Numbered from the stretch's first letter, positions 52,693 to 61,241 are shown. The stretch is DNA of 64,000 nt from an uncultured bacterium (GCA_937920515.1 CALEUG010000004.1:62001-126000), one strand, 5' to 3'. Notes: generated by a model from the sequence alone, not told the origin. Program-made: numbers and translations.

Positions 52693-53070
52693 TCAGGCTT
52701 TTTTTCTGTGTTTTTCCAGCACGCTCAACAGCAGGTCAAAATTAACCGGTTTTTGAAAAACCCCGTTAAAGCCGAGCTCGTCCAGGCCGATAGTTCTGGC
52801 CGTGGCTTCACCTATGGTGCTCAGCAGAAAGACCGGCAACTCCGGCCTCTCTTCTTTAATAACCCTGGCCACCTTGGCTCCGGCATCTATATCTTCCATC
52901 ATCATGTCGCACAGGACGATATCAGGGTCAAGCCGGTGGAAAAGCTCCAGGCCTTCCTTGCCGCTCAGGGCCGTAGCCGTTTCGTAACCGCTGGCATCCA
53001 GAATGGCCTTGACCGAGACGCAGATGGCCGGGTCATCATCTATCACCAGGACCTTGGTTTTATCGGGCAT
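52693..53070 (-). CDS. REC-only response regulator
   Basis: 125-aa receiver domain: VLVIDDDPAICVSVK, VLCDMMMEDIDAGAKVARV (phospho-Asp in LCDMMM), LLSTIGEATA, VFQKPVNFDLLL. No output domain. First gene of the tight minus-strand block that runs through the hydrogenase to 38548. Ribosome site AGGAGG lies upstream. Likely part of a phosphorelay with the block's two kinases. Confidence 0.9.
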   Translation of the reverse strand: MPDKTKVLVIDDDPAICVSVKAILDASGYETATALSGKEGLELFHRLDPDIVLCDMMMEDIDAGAKVARVIKEERPELPVFLLSTIGEATARTIGLDELGFNGVFQKPVNFDLLLSVLEKHRKKA

Positions 53071-53272
53071 AGGTTCCTCCTGATTATATTAGGTTAATTT
53101 ATACCATACATCGAGCTGAGGTAAAAGTGTTTTCAATTTCAATCAAAATGAATTAACTGCTGGCGCTTGATTGTCGAGGAAATGGTGGTCCGATCTCAGC
53201 CAGTCAGAGAGGAGTCTATGGCCGGCAACCCGTGAAAAATTACTGGCAGCCGCTCATGGGTGATATAAAAAT

Positions 53273-53349
53273 TGGCGGGGCCGACGAGACTCGAACTCGC
53301 GACCTCCGGCGTGACAGGCCGGCGTTCTAACCAGCTGAACTACGACCCC
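53273..53349 (-). tRNA. tRNA-Asp (anticodon GTC)
   Basis: On the minus strand GGGGTCG pairs with CGGCCCC (one G-U); CCA is encoded (TGG at plus 53273-53275). The D-arm TAGTTCAGCTGGTTAGA, anticodon loop CTGTCAC (GTC) and T-loop GTTCGAGTC are clear. Length 77 nt. Confidence 0.97.
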
Positions 53350-53451
53350 GCCCGGGGTGCCTAAATTATAGACAAACAAGTCTGAAGTTGCAAGAGACCG
53401 GGTCTGTTAAAGGACACCACCTGCCTGCGGCGGGAGAATGAATACCTGGCT

Positions 53452-54357
53452 TCAGGTTCTTTCGAAAGACATTTTTTCCAGGGCAGCAATCCGTTCTTCT
53501 ATCGGCGGATGAGTGCTGAACAGACGGTTGACCTTGCCGCCGACATTTTTCAGGGGGTTGACGATGTAAAGATGAGCGGTAGCCTTGTTGGCCGCTTCCA
53601 GCGGTTCCGGGTCGGCCGCAATCTTGCGCAGGGCCGAGGCCAGCCCGGCCGGATATCTGGTCAGCAGGGCAGCGCTGGCATCAGCCAGGTATTCCCGTCG
53701 CCGGGAAATGGCCAGTTGCATCAGCTGGGCCACCAGGGGTGACAGGATGGCCAGGACTATGCCCACCAGGAGCAGGATGGCTCCGGCATTTCCGGAACGG
53801 TCCCGGCTTTTCCTGCGGCCACCTCCCCACCACAGGCTGCGCAACATCCAGTCACTTAGCAGGGCCACCACCCCGACCATGACCACGGCCACGGTCTGAA
53901 GAAGCACGTCATAATTCTTGATATGGCTCATCTCGTGGGCAATAACGCCTTCCAGCTCCAGGCGGTTCATTTTCTGGAGGAGGCCGGTGGTAACACAGAT
54001 GACCGAATTCTTCGGGTTACGGCCGGTGGCAAAAGCATTGGGAGCGGTGTCTTCAATCACGTAACAGCGGGGAGGGGGCAGGCCGGCGGCTATGGCCAGA
54101 CCTTCAACGGTATGGTAAAGATATGGAAATTCTTCTCTGGTCACCGGCCGGGCCCGGCTGATGGCCAGGACAATCCGGTCGCTGTAGTAGTAGCCGCCGG
54201 TGGCCATCACCACCGAAACGACCAGGGCCAGGATAAGGCCACCCCGCCCCCAGCCGGTGAGCTCCTCAAAGACCCAGACCAGGAGAAAAACAAAGGCCAT
54301 AAAGAACAGAACCAGCAGAAAAGACTTGAGCTTGTTTCTAATTATCTGCTCATACAT
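53452..54357 (-). CDS. htpX: HtpX-type M48 membrane metalloprotease
   Basis: 301-aa inner-membrane zinc protease for membrane-protein quality control. Two N-terminal spans (about 12-55), catalytic GVIAHEMSHIKNYD (HExxH), further spans near 155-215 and the third zinc ligand Glu in RREYLADASAALL. The two-gene operon with lemA is a very common arrangement. 48 bases after lemA. Confidence 0.93.
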   Translation of the reverse strand: MYEQIIRNKLKSFLLVLFFMAFVFLLVWVFEELTGWGRGGLILALVVSVVMATGGYYYSDRIVLAISRARPVTREEFPYLYHTVEGLAIAAGLPPPRCYVIEDTAPNAFATGRNPKNSVICVTTGLLQKMNRLELEGVIAHEMSHIKNYDVLLQTVAVVMVGVVALLSDWMLRSLWWGGGRRKSRDRSGNAGAILLLVGIVLAILSPLVAQLMQLAISRRREYLADASAALLTRYPAGLASALRKIAADPEPLEAANKATAHLYIVNPLKNVGGKVNRLFSTHPPIEERIAALEKMSFERT

Positions 54358-54405
54358 AGCGAGTAGTTCTTGACTCCGGGCTTAAAGGATCCTGGCGGAC
54401 AATTT

Positions 54406-54960
54406 TCAGAAGGAAACTTTAACCGGCCCCCTGGCTTCAGGTTCTGCAATCTCAAAGTAGTCTCTTTCTTTGAAGCCAAACAAACTGGCAATAATATTGG
54501 AGGGAAAGACCTGCTGTTTCATGTTGAACTTCATAACGGTATCATTGTAAAACTGCCTGGCAAAAGCGATTTTGCTTTCGGTACCGGCCAGCTCCTCCTG
54601 CAACATCAGAAAGTTCTGGTTGGCTTTAAGCTCGGGATAATTTTCCACCACGGCAAACAATGATTTCAGGGCACCGGTCAGCAGGTTTTCGGCCTGGCCC
54701 TGTTCTTTTACCGTTTGGGCATTTATGGCTTTTGCCCTGGCTTCCGTTACCTTTTCAAATACTTCTCTCTCGTGCTTGGCATAGCCTTTAACTGTTTCCA
54801 CCAGGTTAGGAATCAGGTCATAGCGGCGGCGCAGCTGGACATCCACCTGGGCCCAGGCATTATCGCAGCGATTTCTCAGGACTACCAGGCTGTTGTAGAT
54901 GCCGATGGCAATCAGGACCAGTAAACCTATGATTATCAGCAGCACAATAAGCGCTCCCAT
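54406..54960 (-). CDS. lemA: LemA family protein
   Basis: 184-aa membrane protein: an N-terminal span (about 3-25) followed by a four-helix bundle. Signature [35 protein letters not shown] is present. Function unsettled; it usually accompanies HtpX. I start at ATG 54960 with AAAGGAGA upstream; the 10 extra track residues lack a site. Convergent gap to citrate synthase promoter. Confidence 0.92.
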   Translation of the reverse strand: MGALIVLLIIIGLLVLIAIGIYNSLVVLRNRCDNAWAQVDVQLRRRYDLIPNLVETVKGYAKHEREVFEKVTEARAKAINAQTVKEQGQAENLLTGALKSLFAVVENYPELKANQNFLMLQEELAGTESKIAFARQFYNDTVMKFNMKQQVFPSNIIASLFGFKERDYFEIAEPEARGPVKVSF

Positions 54961-55063
54961 TTTTTCTCCTTTCCGTGATATCCTGTTCACCGGATACCAC
55001 TTTCATTAAGAATATAAGCCTCACCCCTAAAAATCAAGGCCTTTTATTCCCTGAAAATATAAA

Positions 55064-55092
55064 TTGACTTGCCGACAAAAGACGTGTTATAT
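55064..55092 (+). promoter_or_regulatory. Promoter of citrate synthase
   Basis: TTGACT (55064-55069), 17-base spacer, TTATAT (55087-55092). Leader of about 60 bases ends with AAAGGAGG before the ATG at 55158. Confidence 0.75.
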
Positions 55093-55157
55093 TTTACTCT
55101 TAATTTATTCTTTTTTTAAAACCTAATAGCAATTAAAAGCCTAAAGGAGGTTTCAGA

Positions 55158-56480
55158 ATGGCTGCATTAAAGGAAAAGTTTGTCTCCAAGATGATGCCCA
55201 TGCGGGAGAGAATCCAGAAGATTCTCAAAGAACATGGGGAGCTCAAGATTTCGGATGTGACCATAGCCCAGTGTTATGGCGGCATGCGCGGCGTCAAGTG
55301 CATGATGTGGGAATGTTCGGCCCTGGACCCGAACGAAGGTATCCGTTTCCGCGGCTATACCATTCCCGAGGTGCGGGAGAAGTTACCCAAGGCCCCGGGC
55401 ACCGAGGAACCGCTGCCCGAGGGCATGTTCTACCTTTTGCTGACCGGTGATATTCCCACCTACGAAGATTGTGTGGCCATCACCGAGGAGTGGCACAAAA
55501 GAAGCGCTCTGCCCGAGTATCTGATCGATGTTCTGAACACCGTTCCGGCCGACACCCATCCGATGACCCAGTTTGCCCTGGCCATTTTGCAGCTGCAGAA
55601 AGATTCCATTTTTGCCGAGAGGTACCGCCAGGGTATGCACAAGCTGGATTACTGGGACCCGATGTACGAAGACGTGATGAATATCCTGGCCAAGCTCCCG
55701 GCTATCGCCGCCTACATCTACCGCCGTAGCTACAAGGGCGGACAACACATCCCGGCTGACCCCAGGCTGGACTGGGGTGGCAATTTCGCTCACATGCTCG
55801 GCGTTACCGACGACCCGGCTTTCAAGGACCTGATGAGACTCTACCTGGTACTTCATTGCGACCACGAAGGCGGCAACGTTTCCGCCCACACCTGCCACCT
55901 GGTGGGGTCCGCCCTGTCTGATGCCTATTATTCCCTGTCAGCTTCCATGGACGGGCTGGCCGGCCCCCTGCATGGACTGGCCAACCAGGAAGTCCTGCGC
56001 TGGATCATGGAAATGATGGAAAAAATCGGACAGGAACCGACCAAGGAACAGATCAGCCAGTACATCTGGGATACCCTGAATGCCGGAAAAGTTGTGCCCG
56101 GATACGGCCATGCCGTCCTGCGCAAGACCGACCCCCGGTTCATCGCTCAGAGAGAATTCGCTCTAAAGCACCTGCCAGACGACCCCATCTTCAAGGTGGT
56201 CAGCAAGGTGTTCGAAGTGGCCCCGGATATTCTGACCCAGCACGGCAAAGCCAAAAACCCCTGGCCGAACGTTGACGCTCATTCGGGCTGCCTGCTCTGG
56301 CATTATGGCGTAAAGGAATATGATTTCTACACCGTTTTCTTCGGCGTATCCAGAGCCATGGGCGTTCTGGCCCAGCTCATCTGGGACAGGGCCCTCGGAC
56401 TGCCGATAGAAAGACCCAAGAGCGTTACCACCGAGTGGATCGAGCAGTTCATCGCTTCCCAGCAGACTCCAAAGGCCTGA
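55158..56480 (+). CDS. gltA: Citrate synthase, eukaryotic-type (Si)
   Basis: 440-aa enzyme condensing acetyl-CoA and oxaloacetate. Catalytic His in GLAGPLHGLANQEVL, second His in VVPGYGHAVLRKTDPRF, Asp in PNVDAHSGCLLWHYG. The N-terminus (MRGVKCMMWECSALDPNEGI) and length match the mitochondrial-like bacterial class rather than E. coli GltA. Single-gene unit with a strong ribosome site, promoter and terminator. Confidence 0.95.
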   Translation: MAALKEKFVSKMMPMRERIQKILKEHGELKISDVTIAQCYGGMRGVKCMMWECSALDPNEGIRFRGYTIPEVREKLPKAPGTEEPLPEGMFYLLLTGDIPTYEDCVAITEEWHKRSALPEYLIDVLNTVPADTHPMTQFALAILQLQKDSIFAERYRQGMHKLDYWDPMYEDVMNILAKLPAIAAYIYRRSYKGGQHIPADPRLDWGGNFAHMLGVTDDPAFKDLMRLYLVLHCDHEGGNVSAHTCHLVGSALSDAYYSLSASMDGLAGPLHGLANQEVLRWIMEMMEKIGQEPTKEQISQYIWDTLNAGKVVPGYGHAVLRKTDPRFIAQREFALKHLPDDPIFKVVSKVFEVAPDILTQHGKAKNPWPNVDAHSGCLLWHYGVKEYDFYTVFFGVSRAMGVLAQLIWDRALGLPIERPKSVTTEWIEQFIASQQTPKA

Positions 56481-56503
56481 GAGACATACGGTTGAAGTGG
56501 ACA

Positions 56504-56535
56504 GGGCTGTCCTCCGGGACAGCCCTTTTTATTTT
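56504..56535 (+). terminator. Strong terminator after citrate synthase
   Basis: GGGCTGTCC and GGACAGCCC are a perfect 9-base inverted repeat with a 4-base loop, followed by TTTTTATTTTT. Starts 24 bases after the stop. Confidence 0.93.
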
Positions 56536-56823
56536 TAAAAAAAAATAAGTTATAAAAAAAAAGAAAAAGCTGACGTCCCGAAAAGCATCCGTGAGGCCTG
56601 TTCCGCTCACCGGGGGAGAGCCGGGCTCATCCGCCTGATACCGCCACATCAGCGCGGAAGGAAGAATTCAGAAGCTTATTCAACTCTCGCCAAACAGGTG
56701 CATGCCACTCTTGTAATATTCTGCTTCTGCAGAAAAGAAAAACCAGATTTAAGGTTGAGCCTTATTAAATTCTTTTATGAAAAGGCTTTTTGTGATAACA
56801 TTTTTACACGATGGGAGGTCATC
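56536..56823 (+). other. Intergenic stretch before homoserine dehydrogenase
   Basis: About 290 bases. The track ORF for the dehydrogenase starts in it at 56698, but that extension has no Shine-Dalgarno. TTGAGC and TATGAA near 56754-56785 might serve as a weak promoter. No RNA gene seen. Confidence 0.4.
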
Positions 56824-57873
56824 ATGGAGTATAAAATCATGTTAATAGGCTGCGGAACTGTCGGCCAGGGACTGCTGGAAATCCTGCTGAAAAAGGCTGA
56901 ATTTCTCCGCGATGCTCATCACTTTGAACCCCGGGTTGTGGCCATCACCGATATGATGAAAGGCACCGTTGTCGCCCCGGAAGGCCTGGAGATTGACGGG
57001 GTGCTGGAGACCTTAAAAGCAGGTAAAAAACTCAACGATTACCCGGGCCGCCGGCAAAAAACAGAGGATTACCTGGACCCGCTGGACCTGATCGAGCGGG
57101 TGGAAGCGGACATCATGGCCGAATTGACCTACACCGATATTAAAACAGCCGAGCCAGCCACTTCCTACATTAAAAAAGCCCTGCGGACCGGAAAACACGT
57201 GGTCACCTCCAACAAGGGACCAGCAGCCCTCCATTACGCCGAACTACAGGAGCTGGCCCGCCTCAACCAGCGGCATTTCCGGATTGAAGGCACGGTTATG
57301 AGCGGAACACCGGTCTTCCATCTCTTCGAAAACGGCCTGGCCGGGAATGACCTCCGACAGGTCAAGGGAATACTGAACGGAACAACCAATTTCATCCTCA
57401 GCAAGATGGAACTGGATAACATGGAATACGACGAAGCTCTGAAATTAGCCCAGCAGCTGGGTTACGCCGAAGCCGACCCAACGGCCGACGTTGAAGGCTT
57501 CGACGCCGTGGCCAAGGTGGTCATCCTGGCCAATGCCTTGATGGGCGGAAAAATCAAGCCGGCTGATGTCCGACGCCAGGGCATCTCTCATCTGAGTAAA
57601 AAAGATATTATGGAAGCCAGGGAAGCCGGGCTGCGATACAAGCTTATTGCCAGCGTGAAGAAGGACGGCCATAAAATAGAGGCCAGTGTGGCCCCTGAGA
57701 AACTGCCCCTGACCGACCCCCTGGCCGGAGTCATGGGCGCCCAGAATGCCCTGACCTTTGATACCGACCTGATGGGCAGGGTAACCATCCAGGGGGCCGG
57801 AGCCGGACGGATTGAAACCGGCTTTTCCATACTGTCCGATATGCTGGCCATCAGCCGCTGCCAGAAAAGATAG
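56824..57873 (+). CDS. hom: Homoserine dehydrogenase, short form without ACT domain
   Basis: 349-aa enzyme that reduces aspartate semialdehyde to homoserine for Thr and Met synthesis. Nucleotide loop GCGTVGQGLLE, HVVTSNKGPAAL, the substrate motif GTTNFILSKM and EADPTADVEGFDAVAKVVIL are clear. The C-terminal ACT regulatory domain of longer forms is lacking, so feedback by Thr is not expected. I start at ATG 56824 (GAGG 7 bases upstream). No thrB/thrC neighbour; a homoserine-using PLP enzyme lies 3.4 kb downstream. Confidence 0.88.
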   Translation: MEYKIMLIGCGTVGQGLLEILLKKAEFLRDAHHFEPRVVAITDMMKGTVVAPEGLEIDGVLETLKAGKKLNDYPGRRQKTEDYLDPLDLIERVEADIMAELTYTDIKTAEPATSYIKKALRTGKHVVTSNKGPAALHYAELQELARLNQRHFRIEGTVMSGTPVFHLFENGLAGNDLRQVKGILNGTTNFILSKMELDNMEYDEALKLAQQLGYAEADPTADVEGFDAVAKVVILANALMGGKIKPADVRRQGISHLSKKDIMEAREAGLRYKLIASVKKDGHKIEASVAPEKLPLTDPLAGVMGAQNALTFDTDLMGRVTIQGAGAGRIETGFSILSDMLAISRCQKR

Positions 57874-58037
57874 AAGCCGGCAATTGGCCTTATTCGCCCT
57901 GAGCTGAATTACCAGAGGATAACTATTTCTCTTAATTTTTTCTTAGCTTACTTTAACCCGAACAGCTTTCATAGAACTGCCGTCTGGAAAATCTATAGAT
58001 TTATCTATCTTTAACAGCATATCCTCTTGAAGGCTTT

Positions 58038-58071
58038 CTACAAAATTGTCGGAATCCAGGCAATTTTGTAG
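58038..58071. repeat. Perfect 11-base inverted repeat
   Basis: CTACAAAATTG and CAATTTTGTAG with a 12-base spacer, between hom and the sigma-54 promoter (54 bases upstream of the -24 box). No T-run, so a protein-binding site (an upstream activator or repressor) is as likely as a terminator. Confidence 0.6.
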
Positions 58072-58124
58072 CCCTGGGAACTGCGGTTTTTATTTTAATT
58101 TATTTATTTTCAAATATTTATAAA

Positions 58125-58141
58125 TTGGCACGGTAATTGCA
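58125..58141 (+). promoter_or_regulatory. Sigma-54 (-24/-12) promoter
   Basis: TTGGCACGGTAATTGCA matches the consensus YTGGCACGrNNNTTGCW at every conserved base, with GG and GC separated by exactly 10. The start site should be near 58152, upstream of the ATG at 58179. It needs an NtrC-type activator, which is not encoded in this window. Confidence 0.93.
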
Positions 58142-58178
58142 CCTTAAAATGGCGAAACTCATGCAAAGGAGGTTAAAC

Positions 58179-59042
58179 ATGAGGCTTAAAAGAACGTTGA
58201 TGGCAGTGGCCATCGGGTTGTTAGCGGTTGCCCTGGTTGCTTCCTATTCCTTTGCTCAGGAGAATACCGAGCAGACCAGGGAAAAGGCGAAGGTCGAACA
58301 GAAGGGACAGGTTAAAAACCAGGAGCAGGTCCAGGTTAAAAACATGGTTCAGAACAAGGACGAAGAGCAGAATCAGACCAAGCAGAGAGAACAGACCAGA
58401 GAGCAGGAACAGGTCAGGGCCGAAGTCCAGAAAACCATAGAAAACCAGGCTGCTGAAAATTCTCAATCCCAGACACAGGTCCGGAACGAGATCCAGAACC
58501 GGGTAGAAATACAGGTGAACGAAGAGGGCCAGGTTGAAACCCGGCACCAGCTCCGGGTCGAGCACCAGGTACAGAACCAGGCTGTGGAGAACCAGATTTC
58601 CATTAACAAAGAAGGTGCGGGTAAACCCGAGATAGAGCACAATCTCCAGGTCAAGGCCAAAGAGCAGAATCAGACTAAAAATCAGATGCGGACCGAAGAA
58701 AGAAACAGGGTTCAGAATCAGGTCAGGGAACAGCCCAAGAACAGGGTGAAAAAAGGCGGACCTTTCGTGGATGAAGACGGAGACGGGATTAACGACTTAT
58801 ACCGGGACCATGATGGAGACGGAATTCCCAACTGCCAGGACCCGGACTGGACCGCTCCCGGGGACGGCACTGGATACAAGGGCTCTCCGGTAGGCAGCGG
58901 TTCCGGCCAGGCTTTGAACAGGTCCATGAACAGAAACATGACCATGTCCAGGCAGTCTTTCAGAATTCAGACCAGCCTGGCGGCCAGAATCTGCGACGGC
59001 ACCGGCCCAAAAGGTGCAGCGGCCAGGAAGGGAAACCGTTAA
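58179..59042 (+). CDS. Secreted Gln/Asn/Glu-rich protein with Ca-binding-type repeats
   Basis: 287-aa exported protein of unknown function. Signal peptide about 1-24 (VAIGLLAVALVASYSFA). Residues 25-200 are built almost only from Q, N, E, K, R, V and T, with recurring QxQxxNxxQ patterns (for example QEQVQVKNMVQNKDEEQNQ). Residues about 203-232 hold two DxDGDGxxD motifs like thrombospondin-3 Ca repeats, and a Gly/Ser/Met/Asn-rich tail ends with CDGTGPKG. Start chosen at ATG 58179 (AAAGGAGGT upstream); the track start 58137 lies inside the promoter. First gene of the sigma-54 unit. Confidence 0.8.
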   Translation: MRLKRTLMAVAIGLLAVALVASYSFAQENTEQTREKAKVEQKGQVKNQEQVQVKNMVQNKDEEQNQTKQREQTREQEQVRAEVQKTIENQAAENSQSQTQVRNEIQNRVEIQVNEEGQVETRHQLRVEHQVQNQAVENQISINKEGAGKPEIEHNLQVKAKEQNQTKNQMRTEERNRVQNQVREQPKNRVKKGGPFVDEDGDGINDLYRDHDGDGIPNCQDPDWTAPGDGTGYKGSPVGSGSGQALNRSMNRNMTMSRQSFRIQTSLAARICDGTGPKGAAARKGNR

Positions 59043-59064
59043 CCGGTGGGAAAAACAAAGGAAC

Positions 59065-59100
59065 GAACCGGGAAGGCAGGCCCGGTTCTTTCCCTGTTTT
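59065..59100 (+). terminator. Internal terminator or attenuator in the sigma-54 operon
   Basis: GAACCGGG and CCCGGTTC are a perfect 8-base inverted repeat with an 8-base loop, followed by TTTCCCTGTTTT. It sits between the first and second genes with no promoter seen after it, so partial read-through would set expression of the rest. Confidence 0.75.
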
Positions 59101-59169
59101 AAATGGCTGGCTCGATTCCTGTTAAACAGGAGTTAAATTGTAAATACCCGGATGCAAACAGGAGGGAAA

Positions 59170-60522
59170 ATGGCAAGTTTAAGAATCTGGTTAAAAAGTT
59201 ATATAATCGCCAGCGAAGAAATCACGAAGAAAATGACCGGAAAAAAGAACCTGGCCCTGGCGCTGAACTCAGTACTGCTGGTCCTTTTTCTGGCCGGCTC
59301 TTTGTCGGCCTCAACCGTTCAGTTCACGCTGGCCCACAACGCCACCAGCAACATCTTTCAATCATACCAGCCACTTTCCGACCAGCTGACCAACGTTTCG
59401 CTCTATTTTGGCGGTGATTCTGATAGCATCTCTCTTTATGGAGATTTCAACCTGAGTTTTCTGTATAAGTACTCAGGCCTGAGTTCGTTTGCCGGTAAGC
59501 TCGGAGCTGACTACCTGGTTCCAGCCGGCTCCAGAAGCGCCTTTTACTTCGCCCTGGAAGGAGAAGGGGTGCTGTTCCGAACCCTCTACGACTACTTCAA
59601 CCATGGCACCATTCGCCTGGTGGCCAACTTTAAGAGTTACCTTGATGCTTCCACCATTCTCCGGCTTGATACACTCAGCCAGTTGAGGGACTATCAGTAT
59701 TCCATCTTCGATTACTTTGCAGAAAACCTGACTTTATCGCTGGACCATTACTTTCCCTCTAAAACCACCATGAAAATAGAGGCCGGATACGGTTACAAGC
59801 TTTACTTTCACCCGGGGATAATTTCTGAAACCGGGGAAGAATTTCCGCCGGTTGTGGCGGAAGCTTCTTCGGTGCCAGGCTTCGGAACTCTGGCTTACCG
59901 CGGACCGGCCATCCTGCCCCAGCCTCCTGTGCAGGGTGGCCCTGGCGGCCATGGCGGTCCCGGACAGAATTATGAGAAGGGGGGGAGTTACAGCATCCGG
60001 GGAATACCCTACCAGACCATTTATTACACCGGCAGTCAAAATATCCAGGTTGTCTCCATCGGTGGCCTGCTGGCCCAGGGGCTGGGAGATCGCCTCGGTT
60101 TAAGCCTGAGCGCTCTCAAGCAGTGGAACCTCAAGGGCGAAAATCCCTTTGCTTCCAGCGATGAACTCTTCCTGGTTGAAAACCCGACCTATGACCAGTT
60201 CAGCTGGGAGGGTTATTCCCTGACGACCAAACTGACGGCCCTGCTGTCCGAGAACCTGAACGGTGCCTTTCAGTATGACTATTTTTCCCGGAAATTCCCC
60301 GGGATTGAAAGCCTTGATCTGGAAGGCACCAGCCTGGGAATTCCGAGGGAAGACAGGAGGCACCAGTTCAGCGCCCGGATTCAGCTGGACCTCAGAAAGG
60401 TTTCTTTTTTTATAAATTATTCCTATATAAAAAATACCTCCACCGACCCCTGGTTTACCTGGGACGGTAATGTTATCAGCGGAGGCCTGACCTGGAACCT
60501 GCAGGTCACTCCGTCGAAATGA
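59170..60522 (+). CDS. Predicted outer-membrane beta-barrel protein of unknown function
   Basis: 450-aa product. A cytoplasmic/basic start, then a hydrophobic signal (about 35-50: LNSVLLVLFLAGSLSA). The rest is rich in alternating aromatic residues (ISLYGDFNLSFLYKYSG, FVNYSYIKN) typical of transmembrane beta strands. A Gly/Pro-rich insert is at about residues 240-280. Start ATG 59170 has AGGAGGG 5 bases upstream; a later Met nearer the signal is possible. I do not recognise a named family. Coupled to the neighbours in the sigma-54 unit. Confidence 0.7.
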   Translation: MASLRIWLKSYIIASEEITKKMTGKKNLALALNSVLLVLFLAGSLSASTVQFTLAHNATSNIFQSYQPLSDQLTNVSLYFGGDSDSISLYGDFNLSFLYKYSGLSSFAGKLGADYLVPAGSRSAFYFALEGEGVLFRTLYDYFNHGTIRLVANFKSYLDASTILRLDTLSQLRDYQYSIFDYFAENLTLSLDHYFPSKTTMKIEAGYGYKLYFHPGIISETGEEFPPVVAEASSVPGFGTLAYRGPAILPQPPVQGGPGGHGGPGQNYEKGGSYSIRGIPYQTIYYTGSQNIQVVSIGGLLAQGLGDRLGLSLSALKQWNLKGENPFASSDELFLVENPTYDQFSWEGYSLTTKLTALLSENLNGAFQYDYFSRKFPGIESLDLEGTSLGIPREDRRHQFSARIQLDLRKVSFFINYSYIKNTSTDPWFTWDGNVISGGLTWNLQVTPSK

Positions 60523-60535
60523 GCGAGGTCCCGAC

Positions 60536-61078
60536 ATGAAAAATCATCAAACCAAGAAAATGATGGACGCAAAAACAAGGATTATGAGGCCTGTGCAGGA
60601 TAGGCGACCTCGCCTGCGAATTCTTTTAGCTTTTCTGTTCACCTTGCATCTGTCGCTGCTCCCGGCTCTGGCCCAGGACGCGTCGCCGGCCGAGAGCCAG
60701 GCTGAATCACAAACTCAAACCCGCCCTCATTTCTACGATGTCGACCGTGAGGTGACCATAGAAGGCCAGATTGAAGACCTCAGGTTTGAAAACAGGTACG
60801 AGGGCCGGGGGAATTTCCTGGTTCTTCTGGTCAAAGAAAAGGGCAGTGGCGAGCTGCTGGAAGTAGAAACGGCTCCGGCCTGGTTCTTCCGGAGTGATAT
60901 CCATAAAGGGGAGAGAATCCGGCTCACAGGCTCCCTGACTGAAGAAAGTAAAGACGGCCGGAAACTGGTTATGGCCAGGGAATTGAAGATTGGCAACCAG
61001 ACCATAACCCTCAGAGACCGCCGGGGCTTCCCTGCCTGGAGCCGCGGGCCGGGACGAAGGCGAGGTACTGCCTGGTAA
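60536..61078 (+). CDS. Small exported protein, possible OB-fold
   Basis: 180-aa protein. Arg-rich N-terminus and a signal (about 27-45: RILLAFLFTLHLSLLPALA), then about 100 residues of beta-rich sequence: REVTIEGQIEDLRF, NFLVLLVKEKGSGELLEVE, APAWFF, GERIRLTGSLTEESKDG. The C-terminal repeat is RDRRGFPAWSR. The pattern (hydrophobic strand, PAWF, 'G..I.LTGS') looks like the OB-like periplasmic proteins found in other anaerobes. 13 bases after the barrel gene. Family is known to me only as uncharacterised. Confidence 0.7.
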   Translation: MKNHQTKKMMDAKTRIMRPVQDRRPRLRILLAFLFTLHLSLLPALAQDASPAESQAESQTQTRPHFYDVDREVTIEGQIEDLRFENRYEGRGNFLVLLVKEKGSGELLEVETAPAWFFRSDIHKGERIRLTGSLTEESKDGRKLVMARELKIGNQTITLRDRRGFPAWSRGPGRRRGTAW

Positions 61079-61096
61079 CCTAAAAAAACTTACTGC

Positions 61097-61124
61097 TTGA
61101 CTGCCCCCACGTGCTTTGTGATAT
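61097..61124 (+). promoter_or_regulatory. Promoter of the PLP-enzyme gene
   Basis: TTGACT (61097-61102), 16-base spacer, TGATAT (61119-61124), about 118 bases before the ATG at 61242. Confidence 0.5.
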
Positions 61125-61241
61125 CTTGTTATCTTCATGAGTTCCAGCATAGAATACCTGATGCGGCCCCTGGCCGCCCCTATCTTATCCACCCAGCCCG
61201 GCCTTATTAATACAATAAATTTATAATAATCGGGAGGCATC

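Noticed and set aside
58137-58178. Earlier start (TTG 58137) of the QN-rich protein
   Set aside because: It lies inside the sigma-54 -12 element and upstream of the expected transcription start; ATG 58179 has a strong ribosome site.
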